From assembly GCA_004292855.1 (NCBI GenBank), contig RDXN01000035.1:1-64000 (forward strand): a DNA stretch of 64,000 nt. Direction: 5' to 3'. Below, piece by piece: positions 37,733 to 46,362 of this stretch; the stretch's first letter is position 1; the number at the start of each line of letters is the position of its first letter. Made by a program: the position numbers and the translations under genes. The notes beneath the pieces are model-generated. The model was not told where the DNA came from. It ran no database searches and was given only the letters and a program-made list of their open reading frames with translations. Origin of the DNA: Cytophagales bacterium (GTDB lineage Bacteria; Bacteroidota; Bacteroidia; Cytophagales; Spirosomataceae).

Positions 37733-39469
37733 ATGAGTCGATATCTCCGCTCCGTTAGCTTTCTGACCAGTTTTTACTTGCTGACTACCCTCAGCTACGC
37801 CCAGAAAACGCCTGAAATTACTATCGAAAAGGTGGCTGAAAAATGCAAGGGCCTCCCCCGCGACAAGCGCGTGATTGTGAAGGTAGCCCGCTTCAGCGTG
37901 TCCACCAAATCGGCTCAGGCCAATGCTACCTTTGGCGATGAATTAGCCACGATGCTAACCTCGGCTATTCAGCAAACCAACTGTTTCCGGGTGATGGAAA
38001 CCAACCGAAACGTGGGCGATGCCACCGGCGAGATGGCCTTTGCGCAGGACGGTTTCACCGACGGCTCCGGCCCCGAAGCAGGCAAAATGCTTGGTGCTCA
38101 ACTGATTGTAACGGGCGAAGTAACGGACTTTTCGGAAGGACAAACATCCACATCGTTCGCAGGCGTGAACGTGGGTGGCAACAAAGCCACTGTTGGGTTT
38201 ACGCTCAAATTAGTGAACCCCCAAACGGGCGAGGTGCTGTTCAGCAAAGACATAAACATGAAAGGCAACTCGTCGGGGTTCACGGGCGTAAGCCTTTTTG
38301 GTGTTAAAACGGCCGGAAAGACCGAGAACCGGGCCGTGCAGGATGCCACCCAAAAGGCGATCATCAAGGCGGTGGAGATTATGGCCGATGCCAAAGACCA
38401 GATCGACATGCCGGAGCCGATGAAACCCAAAGTGATGAAGGTGTACACGGCCCAAAATTGCCTGATGCTCCGCAACGGCTCGCCCAAAGTGATTATCCTG
38501 ATTACGGAAGCCACCTCAGCCGGCACCGCCCGCGACAATTCGGCCGATGCCACTGACCTTGCCCGGCGCGAACGCGAAATGCAACTCAAGGAGCGCGAAG
38601 CCAACGTGGGCGTAACCCGCGACATTGTGCAGGGGATATTCGGTCGCCGAAATAACACCACACCATCACAAAAACCCGAAGACATGGCCAGTCGCCAAAC
38701 GGCTGCCTCGGCGGTCTATAAACCCGTTGTGATCGAACAGTCGGCCACCGAAACCGAACTGACCCGACGCTTTGTAGAAGCGGGTTTTCGGGTGGTTGAC
38801 CCCAAAGTGTATGGAAAAATGCGCCAAATGATCGACTCCTCCGGCAGCAATGACATTGGTGCGATAGCGGCATTGGGCCTAAAAATGGGTGCCAGTATGA
38901 TTATTACGGGTCAGGCCATATCGGAGCGTACCAATGCACAGGGCGGCATGGTTGCCTCCCGCGCCCGGCTCGAAGTGCGGGCCATTGCCACCGAAGATGG
39001 CTCTATTCTGGCCACCAACGCCATTTCGGGGGGCGGCATCGACGTATCGGAAGCCATTGCCAACAAGATGGCCATTCGGAGTGCGTCGGAGAACATGGCG
39101 CAGTATCTGATGGAGCGGCTATGCGCCATGAACATGACCTTCGCCAATGCCGGACCAGTCCCCAAAGCATCGGCAGCGGCCCCCACCGCCCGCGTAACCA
39201 CCTCAGCAGCAGCCCTGGCCAACACCAACAGCACCGAGATCGCCGTTACCAACGCCACCTTCGCCAAGCTGAACGCCTTGGCTGCGGCCCTGAGCAAAAA
39301 CCCCAAAGTGAAAGCCGTGAAGAAAGCATTCAGCGGCACCGCCGGAACGGTCTCCGTAGAACACACCGGCAACACCGACGAACTGATCGACGTGTTGAGC
39401 AAAAACCCGGCGGTAAAATTCGAGGTGACTGCCGTGGAAGATGGGAAGGCAGGTATTACGCTGAATTGA
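37733..39469 (+). CDS. CsgG/HfaB-like exported protein, apparently duplicated domain
   Basis: From the ATG at 37733 (a longer frame adds 59 residues) the 578-residue protein has a signal peptide (FLTSFYLLTTLSYAQ). A CsgG-like domain runs from about 40 to 240 (FGDELATMLTSAIQQTNCFR, then AQLIVTGEVTDFS, then VGFTLKLVNPQTGEVLFS). A second similar block lies at about 335-460 (ELTRRFVEAGFRVVDPKVYG, then GASMIITGQAIS, then ASRARLEVRAIATEDGSILA). CsgG proteins form outer-membrane pores or assembly factors, often as lipoproteins; a lipobox is not visible here. A coiled-coil-like central linker (DLARREREMQLKEREAN) joins the two. An outer-membrane protein gene follows. Confidence 0.82.
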   Translation: MSRYLRSVSFLTSFYLLTTLSYAQKTPEITIEKVAEKCKGLPRDKRVIVKVARFSVSTKSAQANATFGDELATMLTSAIQQTNCFRVMETNRNVGDATGEMAFAQDGFTDGSGPEAGKMLGAQLIVTGEVTDFSEGQTSTSFAGVNVGGNKATVGFTLKLVNPQTGEVLFSKDINMKGNSSGFTGVSLFGVKTAGKTENRAVQDATQKAIIKAVEIMADAKDQIDMPEPMKPKVMKVYTAQNCLMLRNGSPKVIILITEATSAGTARDNSADATDLARREREMQLKEREANVGVTRDIVQGIFGRRNNTTPSQKPEDMASRQTAASAVYKPVVIEQSATETELTRRFVEAGFRVVDPKVYGKMRQMIDSSGSNDIGAIAALGLKMGASMIITGQAISERTNAQGGMVASRARLEVRAIATEDGSILATNAISGGGIDVSEAIANKMAIRSASENMAQYLMERLCAMNMTFANAGPVPKASAAAPTARVTTSAAALANTNSTEIAVTNATFAKLNALAAALSKNPKVKAVKKAFSGTAGTVSVEHTGNTDELIDVLSKNPAVKFEVTAVEDGKAGITLN

Positions 39470-39513
39470 CACATAGCCCATACATTTTAACACAACCAAT
39501 CCATTTATACTCC

Positions 39514-40056
39514 ATGAAAAAATCACTGCTTTGGTTAGCCCTCGTGCTAACGGTTGGAGCTTCGTATGCGCAAGCCCAAACGTACCGCAAGTTTAAGGTC
39601 GATATGACATCTGGCTATTCGCGCCCTACTTCAGGGGTAGGCGATGTGTCGGGTGGCCTCAACCTGTCCATCGAACCCAAGTATAACGTGACCGACCAAA
39701 TTGCCGTCGGCCTCAAATTTGAAGCGACTGTTTTAGCCTCAGCGGATCGAATTGGCTCAGACGGGTTACTACTGGCGGTGGTGCGGTCGTCGTCACTAAC
39801 GGGCGAGTACTACTTCGGCAGCAAAACGGTGCGTCCTTATTTAGGTGTTGGGGTGGGTCTCTACCGGCCAGCCATCATCGACACGAGTGAGGGGTTTGAG
39901 AGCATCGACATTGGTGCCGAACGTCAGTTTGGCTTTGCCCCCCGGTTGGGCTTGCAAATGGGCCACTTCCGATTAGGGGTTGAGTATAACATGGTCAAAG
40001 ACAGCAACTTCTTTTCCATAAAAACTGGCACCACTATTGGCGGAGGCCGCAAGTAA
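39514..40056 (+). CDS. Outer-membrane beta-barrel protein
   Basis: The 180-residue protein starts MKKSLLWLALVLTVGASYAQ, a signal peptide. It then alternates strands (KFKVDMTSGYSRPTSGVGDV, LTGEYYFGSKTVRPYLGVG, RLGLQMGHFRLGVEYNM) and resembles small outer-membrane barrels. It follows the CsgG-like gene by 44 bp and is probably co-transcribed. The longer in-frame start at 39121 lies inside the upstream gene and was rejected. Confidence 0.85.
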   Translation: MKKSLLWLALVLTVGASYAQAQTYRKFKVDMTSGYSRPTSGVGDVSGGLNLSIEPKYNVTDQIAVGLKFEATVLASADRIGSDGLLLAVVRSSSLTGEYYFGSKTVRPYLGVGVGLYRPAIIDTSEGFESIDIGAERQFGFAPRLGLQMGHFRLGVEYNMVKDSNFFSIKTGTTIGGGRK

Positions 40057-40070
40057 TCACAGGCAACGCG

Positions 40071-40205
40071 ATGAAAAAGCTAACCCAAGTACTGATTACC
40101 TGCGTCCTGCTTGTTTTTTGGGCCTCAAAATCGGGCGATGTTGCCCCCGATGTCAGCACCGATCAGGTGCGTTACTTGAACTGGATTTCACCATTGAGTT
40201 TTTGA
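40071..40205 (+). CDS. Small exported peptide (44 aa), uncertain
   Basis: The ORF begins MKKLTQVLITCVLLVFWAS, a signal-peptide-like or membrane segment, then a short acidic tail. It follows the barrel gene by 14 bp and precedes the repeat lipoprotein by 21 bp. It may be a genuine short protein, a remnant of a larger one or chance. I recognise no family. Confidence 0.35.
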   Translation: MKKLTQVLITCVLLVFWASKSGDVAPDVSTDQVRYLNWISPLSF

Positions 40206-40226
40206 ACGAATAACCAATTTACCATC

Positions 40227-41973
40227 ATGAAACCTATCACTACTATTCTCTTGTCATTGATTGTTCTGGTTTTATCTTGCAAAGTATCAGAACCAGAAAC
40301 CGTAAAAAGCACTAAAAAAGAGATTACATCTCTGCAAATCAGTGGCATAGCCAATGCCACTACCACTTATGATGAGCCTACCAAGACTTACACAATAACT
40401 GTACCAACCGGCACCAACATCAAAGCATTGACTTTGGCATTAAACCTACCTACTGGTGCCACCTCTGTGCCTGCAACTGGCTCCGTTTTAGATTTTACCA
40501 ACCCCATTGTTTGCACCATTACCGCCGAAGACGGCTCTACTCAAAAATACACCATCAGAGTAGTTGTACAGGCTGCCCCTAAATCTTCTCAAAAGCAACT
40601 GTTAAGTTTTTCTTTTGACGAACTAAACCCCGTGGTGAAGGCCACCATCAACCAAACCACTTTTGAAATTACTGCCGAAATACCCGCAACGGCCAATCTA
40701 AAAGCTCTCAAACCAAACATTACGCTCTCAGACAAAGCAAGTGTTTCGCCCACCTCTGGTGCTGCCCAAGATTTCACGAATGCGGTTAAATACACTGTAA
40801 CGGCGGAGGATGGAAGTAAGCAGGAGTATGCTGTAACAGTTAAACAAGTTAATCAAAGCACTTCAACCCAAATATGGGACAAAGCCTTTGGTGGAAGTGG
40901 TAGTGATGGCCTGGGTTCGATGATTGCTACGCCGGATGGCGGTTTTCTGCTGGGAGGAGGCTCCCGCTCACGCACCTCTGGCAATAAGACGGCTACTAAT
41001 TATGGTGATTTTGATAATACTAATTGCTGGGTGGTGAAGATCAACGCCAACGGAGAGATGGTGTGGGACAAAGCCTTTGGTGGAAGTGGTTATAATGGTG
41101 ATTTCTTAAGGTCAATGATTGCTACGTCGGATGGCGGTTTTCTGCTGGGAGGAGACTTGGTTCTGATCAACTGAGTTCAATGATTGCTACGTCGGATGGC
41201 GGTTTTCTGCTGGGAGGAGGCTCTATCTCACCCATCTCAGGCAATAAGACGGCTACTAAATATGGTAGTTATGATTACTGGGTGGTGAAGATCAACGCCA
41301 ACGGAGAGAAGGTGTGGGACAAAGCCTTTGGTGGAAGTGATGGCGATAATTTGACATCAATGATTGCTACGTCGGACGGCGGTTTTCTGCTGGGAGGAAA
41401 CTCCGTCTCACCCATCTCTGGCAATAAGACGGCTACTAATTATGGTGTTTCTAATTGCTGGGTGGTGAAGATCAACGCCAACGGAGATAAGGTGTGGGAC
41501 AAAGCCTTTGGTGGAAGTGGTTATAATGGTGATTTCTTAAGGTCAATGATTGCTACGTCGGATGGCGGTTTTCTGCTGGGAGGAGACTTTACTGGGTGGT
41601 GAAGATCAACGCCAACGGAGAGAAGGTGTGGGACAAAACCTTTGGTGGAATTATTAAGAATCTCCTGAATTCGATGATTGCTACGTCGGATGGCGGTTTT
41701 CTGCTGGGAGGAAGCTCCGACTCACCCATCTCAGGCAATAAGACGGCTGGTAAATATGGTAGTTATGATTACTGGGTGGTGAAGATCAACGCCAACGGAG
41801 AGAAGGTGTGGGACAAAGCCTTTGGTGGAAGTGATGGCGATTTCCTGAGTTCAATGATTGCTACGTCGGATGGCGGTTTTCTGCTGGGAGGATACTCCTT
41901 CTCACCCATCTCTGGCAATAAGACGGCTACTAACTATGGAGATAGTGATTACTGGGTAGTGAAGATTAAGTAA
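40227..41973 (+). pseudogene. Repeat lipoprotein (two DUF5018-like domains plus seven 60-aa repeats), broken by two frame-breaking junctions
   Basis: The start gives a lipoprotein signal (TTILLSLIVLVLSC). Two similar Ig-like domains follow (SLQISGIANATTTYDEPTKT; LSFSFDELNPVVKATINQT), each closing with TAEDGSTQKYTI-like sequence, as in DUF5018. Then come seven repeats of about 60 residues: SMIATSDGGFLLGG, SPISGNKTAT, YWVVKINANGEKVWDKAFGG. The coding frame is lost twice, after 41158 and 41589, so three frames are needed: 40227-41174, 41180-41602 and 41596-41973. Both breaks follow identical 99-bp copies. It could be phase-variable or a collapsed assembly of a repeat gene. It is lower in GC than the core genes around it. 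Confidence 0.8.
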
Positions 41974-42110
41974 GAGTTACACCAAGCACAAAAATTCTAC
42001 TGATCTACGAGACAGAAAAGCCGTAGTCATACCCCCAAAAGCCATTTTTAAGGCTGAAATATGAAAATGCAGTACAACATTTAACCACCTCAAAAAAACC
42101 ATTTACAAAA

Positions 42111-44243
42111 ATGAAAACGAAAATTTTACTCACCCTCATCTCTTTAATTTGGCAAGCTTGCGCTTGGGGGCAAGCCCCTAAAAATAGTACGGTAATAGTG
42201 CAAGACTTTTGGGGAAGGGTTTATTCTGTAGATGCTACAAGTGGAAAAAAGAATTGGGACAATGGTGATTTTAGGAATGCGTCTTCGGCTACCCCTATTG
42301 TATCAAAAGACAGAATATATTGTTTAAGAGGAAATGGGACTGTCAGTGCTTTCAATTTGACTAATGGGGCATTGATTTGGGAGAATCAGGCCAGCATCAA
42401 TAAAAGTAGTGAATCATCTTCAAGTCCTACTATTTTTAATGAAACGCTATTTGTCGTAGGCGATGTAGCCATTCATGCTTTAGATATTTTAACTGGTAAG
42501 ACTAAATGGTCATTTTCACTCAAGGGTCACTTTTTTTCAAGCCCTACTGTTTCAAATAATACGGTTTACGTTGGTTCTGAGGACAAATTGTATGCCATTG
42601 ATGCTACAACTGGTGTAAAAAAATGGGGCTTTCCTGCAAAATATGTTAACAGCCCGACAGTAAGCAATGGAAAAGTATATTTTGGAAGTGAGAAGGATTT
42701 TTATGCTATAGATGCCATTACAGGAAAGGAAATATGGAAATATAAAAGCCAAAGTTACTATGGAGAATCAAGTCCATGCATTTTGTATGGAATGGTATAT
42801 ACTTACTTTTTAGACGGAAAACTATTAGTATTTGATCAAGAAAATGGAAATATAATTTGGGCTTTTTCTACAACAAGTAATAGTGGTTATGGTCAAACTT
42901 CCAGCCCTATCGTTGCAAATGGTAAAGTTTTTCTGAATGGAACTTACCCAAACAATAAGCTTTTTGCAATAGATGCGTTTTGTGGAAAACTACTTTGGGA
43001 GTACCAATATAAGAATTTCGTTTATTTATGCAGTCCCGTATATGCAAACAATACTGTATATATTGGTGACGGTAAAGGGAATGTTTTATCTATTGATGCT
43101 ATTAAAGGGACGCTAAACTGGAGCACTCTTTTAATCCCTTCAGGGTCACAGGCAGTTAACGGTCCTGGTATAATTGCCAGTCCCGTAGTGGTTTCAACAA
43201 ATGGAATGATTTATCATGCAACAATCTCTGGTATGGAAAATGATTATACATGCCAACACAATGTAACCATCAGTTCTCCAACAGGCTTAAACATATGTGA
43301 GGGTAGTTCTATTTCATTGACAGCAAATGCAACTGGATCAAATGCTCCTTACAGCTATAAATGGAAACAATGTTCAAATGATCTAAGTACGAATTTAAGT
43401 TATAGTACAAACAAAACTGGAAAGTATATTTTAGAGGTAGCCAACACTTTCGGTTGTGTTTCCCCCATATCATTTGAACTTGTGCAAACTGCTAGCCCTT
43501 CTGCAAACATCTCTGGAACAAACAATTTTTGTCCAAACCAAAGCATCACACTCACCGCAAATGTTACGGACGGAGCTGCGCCTTTCACTTATCAGTGGCG
43601 GCAGAATACAGCCAACGTCGGCACCAATGCCAACACCTTCAATGCCAACGTTGCTGGGGCATACAGCGTGAGTATTACAGACAGCAAAGGCTGCACGGGT
43701 ACGTCGGCTTCTTTTAATGTATCGGAGCGGCCTGCGCCCAACGTTACGGTCAGTACGAGTCGTGCGCCCGCGCTGCTCACGGGCGAGTCGGTGGTGCTGA
43801 GTGTTCCCACAGCTACTGGTCAAACCTACCAATGGCTCAAAGACGGTGCCGTAATCAGCGGAGCCACAACCAACAGCTACACCATTACGCAGGCAGGAAG
43901 CTACGCCATTAGAGTCAATCGGGATGGCTGTTCGGCTACCTCGGCGGCCACTATCATCAGCATCATTACGGCCATTGAACCTGGTGCTGAGGGCATCGGC
44001 ATGGAAGTCTCACCTAACCCGGCTTCGGAGGTTTGTCGCGTAAAGGTGGTGTTGGACAAAGCCGCTGCGCTTGAACTTCAACTGATTAACGCGGGCGGTA
44101 AAGCGGTTCGGGCCTGGTCGTCAGGAAAAGCGGCCCGGAACCACGAAACTACGTTGTCAATCAGCGATTTACCTGCCGGACTGTATTTGGTTCGGGCCAC
44201 AGCCAATGACCGAAGGGCTGTGTCGAAACTGATCAAAAACTAA
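42111..44243 (+). CDS. PQQ-like beta-propeller protein with Ig-like domains and T9SS C-terminal sorting domain
   Basis: The 710-residue protein has a signal peptide (KILLTLISLIWQACAWGQ). Residues about 25-380 are a propeller of PQQ-like repeats (RVYSVDATSGKKNWDN, NTVYVGSEDKLYAIDATTG, KVFLNG). Ig-like domains follow (SPTGLNICEGSSISLTANAT and repeats with CxxQSITLTANV). The C-terminus from about residue 620 reads MEVSPNPASEVCRVKVVLD, then LPAGLYLVRATANDRRAVSK, a type A T9SS sorting domain. The 5' part (to about 43.57 kb) is strongly AT-rich and the 3' part is GC-rich, suggesting a foreign propeller joined to a host tail. The ligand is unknown. Confidence 0.88.
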   Translation: MKTKILLTLISLIWQACAWGQAPKNSTVIVQDFWGRVYSVDATSGKKNWDNGDFRNASSATPIVSKDRIYCLRGNGTVSAFNLTNGALIWENQASINKSSESSSSPTIFNETLFVVGDVAIHALDILTGKTKWSFSLKGHFFSSPTVSNNTVYVGSEDKLYAIDATTGVKKWGFPAKYVNSPTVSNGKVYFGSEKDFYAIDAITGKEIWKYKSQSYYGESSPCILYGMVYTYFLDGKLLVFDQENGNIIWAFSTTSNSGYGQTSSPIVANGKVFLNGTYPNNKLFAIDAFCGKLLWEYQYKNFVYLCSPVYANNTVYIGDGKGNVLSIDAIKGTLNWSTLLIPSGSQAVNGPGIIASPVVVSTNGMIYHATISGMENDYTCQHNVTISSPTGLNICEGSSISLTANATGSNAPYSYKWKQCSNDLSTNLSYSTNKTGKYILEVANTFGCVSPISFELVQTASPSANISGTNNFCPNQSITLTANVTDGAAPFTYQWRQNTANVGTNANTFNANVAGAYSVSITDSKGCTGTSASFNVSERPAPNVTVSTSRAPALLTGESVVLSVPTATGQTYQWLKDGAVISGATTNSYTITQAGSYAIRVNRDGCSATSAATIISIITAIEPGAEGIGMEVSPNPASEVCRVKVVLDKAAALELQLINAGGKAVRAWSSGKAARNHETTLSISDLPAGLYLVRATANDRRAVSKLIKN

Positions 44244-44273
44244 CTCATTCACCCATTTTTACTGACTATCCAA

Positions 44274-44714
44274 ATGAAACGTATCCTACTTTTCGGGCTG
44301 GTATCCGCCCTGATTTTTGGGGCCTGTGGTCCCGAGAAAATTGCCCCGCTCGCTGAGCGGATTCAGAAACTCTGGTCGGCCCAGGTCGTGAAAGAAAACA
44401 GCACGACCACCTTCACCAAAGGAGCCACCACCAATACCCGCCCCGGCTACACGGCTTTCCGGCTTGACCTGAGCAGCGCGTCAACAGTGGTCTTTGTCGA
44501 TTTTGATGGCACCCGATGCACCGGCACATGGGAAGTGTCGAGCGATGAAAAGCGGCTGATTCTCAAGAATCTGTCTCCCCAGCCAACCGGCACCAACGGC
44601 ACCATTGAGTTTACCATTACCGAGGTTACGGATGCTAAACTGGTGCTGACCCGCACCACCGCCAGCCAGAAAACCGGCGGGACGATTAATGTGTATGAGT
44701 TGATTGTTGGTTAA
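44274..44714 (+). CDS. Small lipoprotein, possibly lipocalin-like
   Basis: The 146-residue protein has a lipoprotein signal (LLFGLVSALIFGAC). The mature part starts GPEKIAPLAERIQKLWSAQ and has strands such as FRLDLSSASTVVFVDFDGT and GTWEVSSDEKRLILKN, like the lipocalin-like lipoproteins of Bacteroidota. The function is not known. It overlaps or abuts the LytTR gene. Confidence 0.75.
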   Translation: MKRILLFGLVSALIFGACGPEKIAPLAERIQKLWSAQVVKENSTTTFTKGATTNTRPGYTAFRLDLSSASTVVFVDFDGTRCTGTWEVSSDEKRLILKNLSPQPTGTNGTIEFTITEVTDAKLVLTRTTASQKTGGTINVYELIVG

Positions 44715-44739
44715 CAGCTATTTCCGCCAACCCAACCCC

Positions 44740-45114
44740 ATGCTCCCACACCCAACACCAACCACCTTACGGCCCTCAACCCGGCCCGATGCCCTGCGGT
44801 TGCCGTTTAACCCTGACCGCCGATGGGTGAGTTTCCAGCAGATTATGCGGCTCGAAGGTGAGGGTAATTACACGCAGTTCTTCTTTGCCGATGGTTCCCG
44901 ACTGATGGTAGCCCTGACCCTCAAACGGTTCCTGAGCCGACTGCCGCCAGCCCAGTTCGCACGCCTTCACCGAAAGCACGTGGTCAACTGGGCGTTTGTG
45001 GCCCACATCCGCCTGAACGATTCCGTCGTGATACTAACTAACGGCGACGAAATCTCAATAGCCCGACGTCGGGTATTCGCCTTGAAACAGGAAGTTTGCT
45101 CCACCAAAAATTAA
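44740..45114 (+). CDS. LytTR-type DNA-binding protein
   Basis: From the ATG at 44740 the 124-residue protein has only a LytTR domain: RRWVSFQQIMRLEGEGNYTQ, FFADGSRLMVALTLKRFLSR, LHRKHVVNWAFVAHIRLNDS and ISIARRRVFALKQE. There is no receiver domain. It resembles stand-alone LytTR regulators, so its input must come from elsewhere. An earlier TTG start (44704) would overlap the upstream stop. It may regulate the neighbouring secreted proteins. Confidence 0.85.
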   Translation: MLPHPTPTTLRPSTRPDALRLPFNPDRRWVSFQQIMRLEGEGNYTQFFFADGSRLMVALTLKRFLSRLPPAQFARLHRKHVVNWAFVAHIRLNDSVVILTNGDEISIARRRVFALKQEVCSTKN

Positions 45115-45150
45115 AGCTCCAACAGCACATAAACCAACTCCCCAACGCAC

Positions 45151-46188
45151 ATGAAACCACAATACCTGTTTTTCTGGCTGCTGACCTTGTTAACCACCGG
45201 CAGCCTCGCCCAAACCATCCGCCGGTGCAACAATAACCCCGGCGTAACCGGCCCCAACATCTACAGCACCATCCAGGCCGCCCACGATGCCTCCGCCAAC
45301 GGCGACATCATCTACCTCGAAGCCTCCGGCACGAACTATGGCACCCTCACCTGCGCCAAACGTCTGACGATTTATGGAAGGGGGTATTTTTTGGCAACAA
45401 ACCCGAACGGAAACGATAGCCAGATTGCGGCTCAGGTTGGCAATGTTACGTTTGGAAATGGTAGCAACAATACGCTAATGAGCGGGATGTTAGTAGAAGG
45501 CTCTGTAACGTTTGGCACCAGCGTATCGGGGATTACCGTTGAACGTAGCTATGTTGGTAGTGGTATAGTTTTTAACAGCACCTGCACCGGGACAACCAGC
45601 CAGTTTGCCAATTCCTGTACCATCAAGCAGTGTTTTATTAACACAAATGGTATTGCGGGAACATGTGGCACCTATGAAAACAACGCGAACAGGATCACGA
45701 TTCAAAATTGTATTTTGAATACAAGCGGCATTGGGAATGGTGGTAATCCAATAGCCCAGCTCAATAACAGCATTGTAAGTAATTGTGTAGTAAATACTAT
45801 GTACAGGGTTTCCAATTTGGTTGTCAACAACTGTTTGTTTTACAGTTCGGTGTATGATTTAGTTTCCACTACTTTTTTTAATTGCATTGCCCGAACAAAT
45901 ACATTGCCCGCAGGTAACAGCAACCAAAACGGAATTGATTTCAATAATGTGTACATCTCAAATACAGTTAACCCAAATATCCCTGATGATAGATACCAAC
46001 TTTCCGTCGGCTCACCGGCTATCGGGGTAGGTATAAATGGGACTGACGTTGGTGCTTTTGGTGGGCCAAATCCTTACGTGTTGTCGGGGCAGCCGCCCAT
46101 TCCCATCATCACTAATCTGGTAAGTCCGCCGTCGGGGAACAACAACGCACCGTTGAATGTAAAAATCAGCGTTCGGTCCAATAATTAA
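45151..46188 (+). CDS. Secreted parallel beta-helix-like protein
   Basis: The 345-residue protein has a signal peptide (FWLLTLLTTGSLAQ). The rest is rich in short repeated strands with Asn/Gly/Cys/Val ladders (GNVTFGNGSNNTLMSGMLVE; CTIKQCFINTNGI; ITIQNCILNTSG), which fits a right-handed parallel beta-helix, as in pectate-lyase-like proteins. No catalytic motif can be identified. It lacks an obvious T9SS sorting domain, and may be truncated. It belongs to the secreted-protein cluster. Confidence 0.7.
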   Translation: MKPQYLFFWLLTLLTTGSLAQTIRRCNNNPGVTGPNIYSTIQAAHDASANGDIIYLEASGTNYGTLTCAKRLTIYGRGYFLATNPNGNDSQIAAQVGNVTFGNGSNNTLMSGMLVEGSVTFGTSVSGITVERSYVGSGIVFNSTCTGTTSQFANSCTIKQCFINTNGIAGTCGTYENNANRITIQNCILNTSGIGNGGNPIAQLNNSIVSNCVVNTMYRVSNLVVNNCLFYSSVYDLVSTTFFNCIARTNTLPAGNSNQNGIDFNNVYISNTVNPNIPDDRYQLSVGSPAIGVGINGTDVGAFGGPNPYVLSGQPPIPIITNLVSPPSGNNNAPLNVKISVRSNN

Positions 46189-46196
46189 CGGGTTCA

Positions 46197-46346
46197 TGTA
46201 GAGACGCATATTTGCGTCTCATTCGCGTCAGCAATATGGATGCGTTAGCAAAACCCATCCGGCGGTGAGACGCAATGAAATGAAATGAAATACCATCCGG
46301 TGCGATTACCATCCGGCGGTGAGACGCAAAGGATTGCGTCTCTACA
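46197..46346. repeat. Inverted repeat family with GAGACGCA ends
   Basis: TGTAGAGACGCA at the left and TGCGTCTCTACA at the right form the outer arms. Inside are direct copies of CCATCCGGCGGTGAGACGCA. It is followed directly by the next gene's leader. Confidence 0.75.
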
Positions 46347-46362
46347 TAAAACACCAACGACC

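Noticed and set aside
40880-41973. Possible CRISPR-like or tandem non-coding repeats
   Set aside because: Spacing and content are those of a 60-residue protein repeat, with no short uniform spacers.
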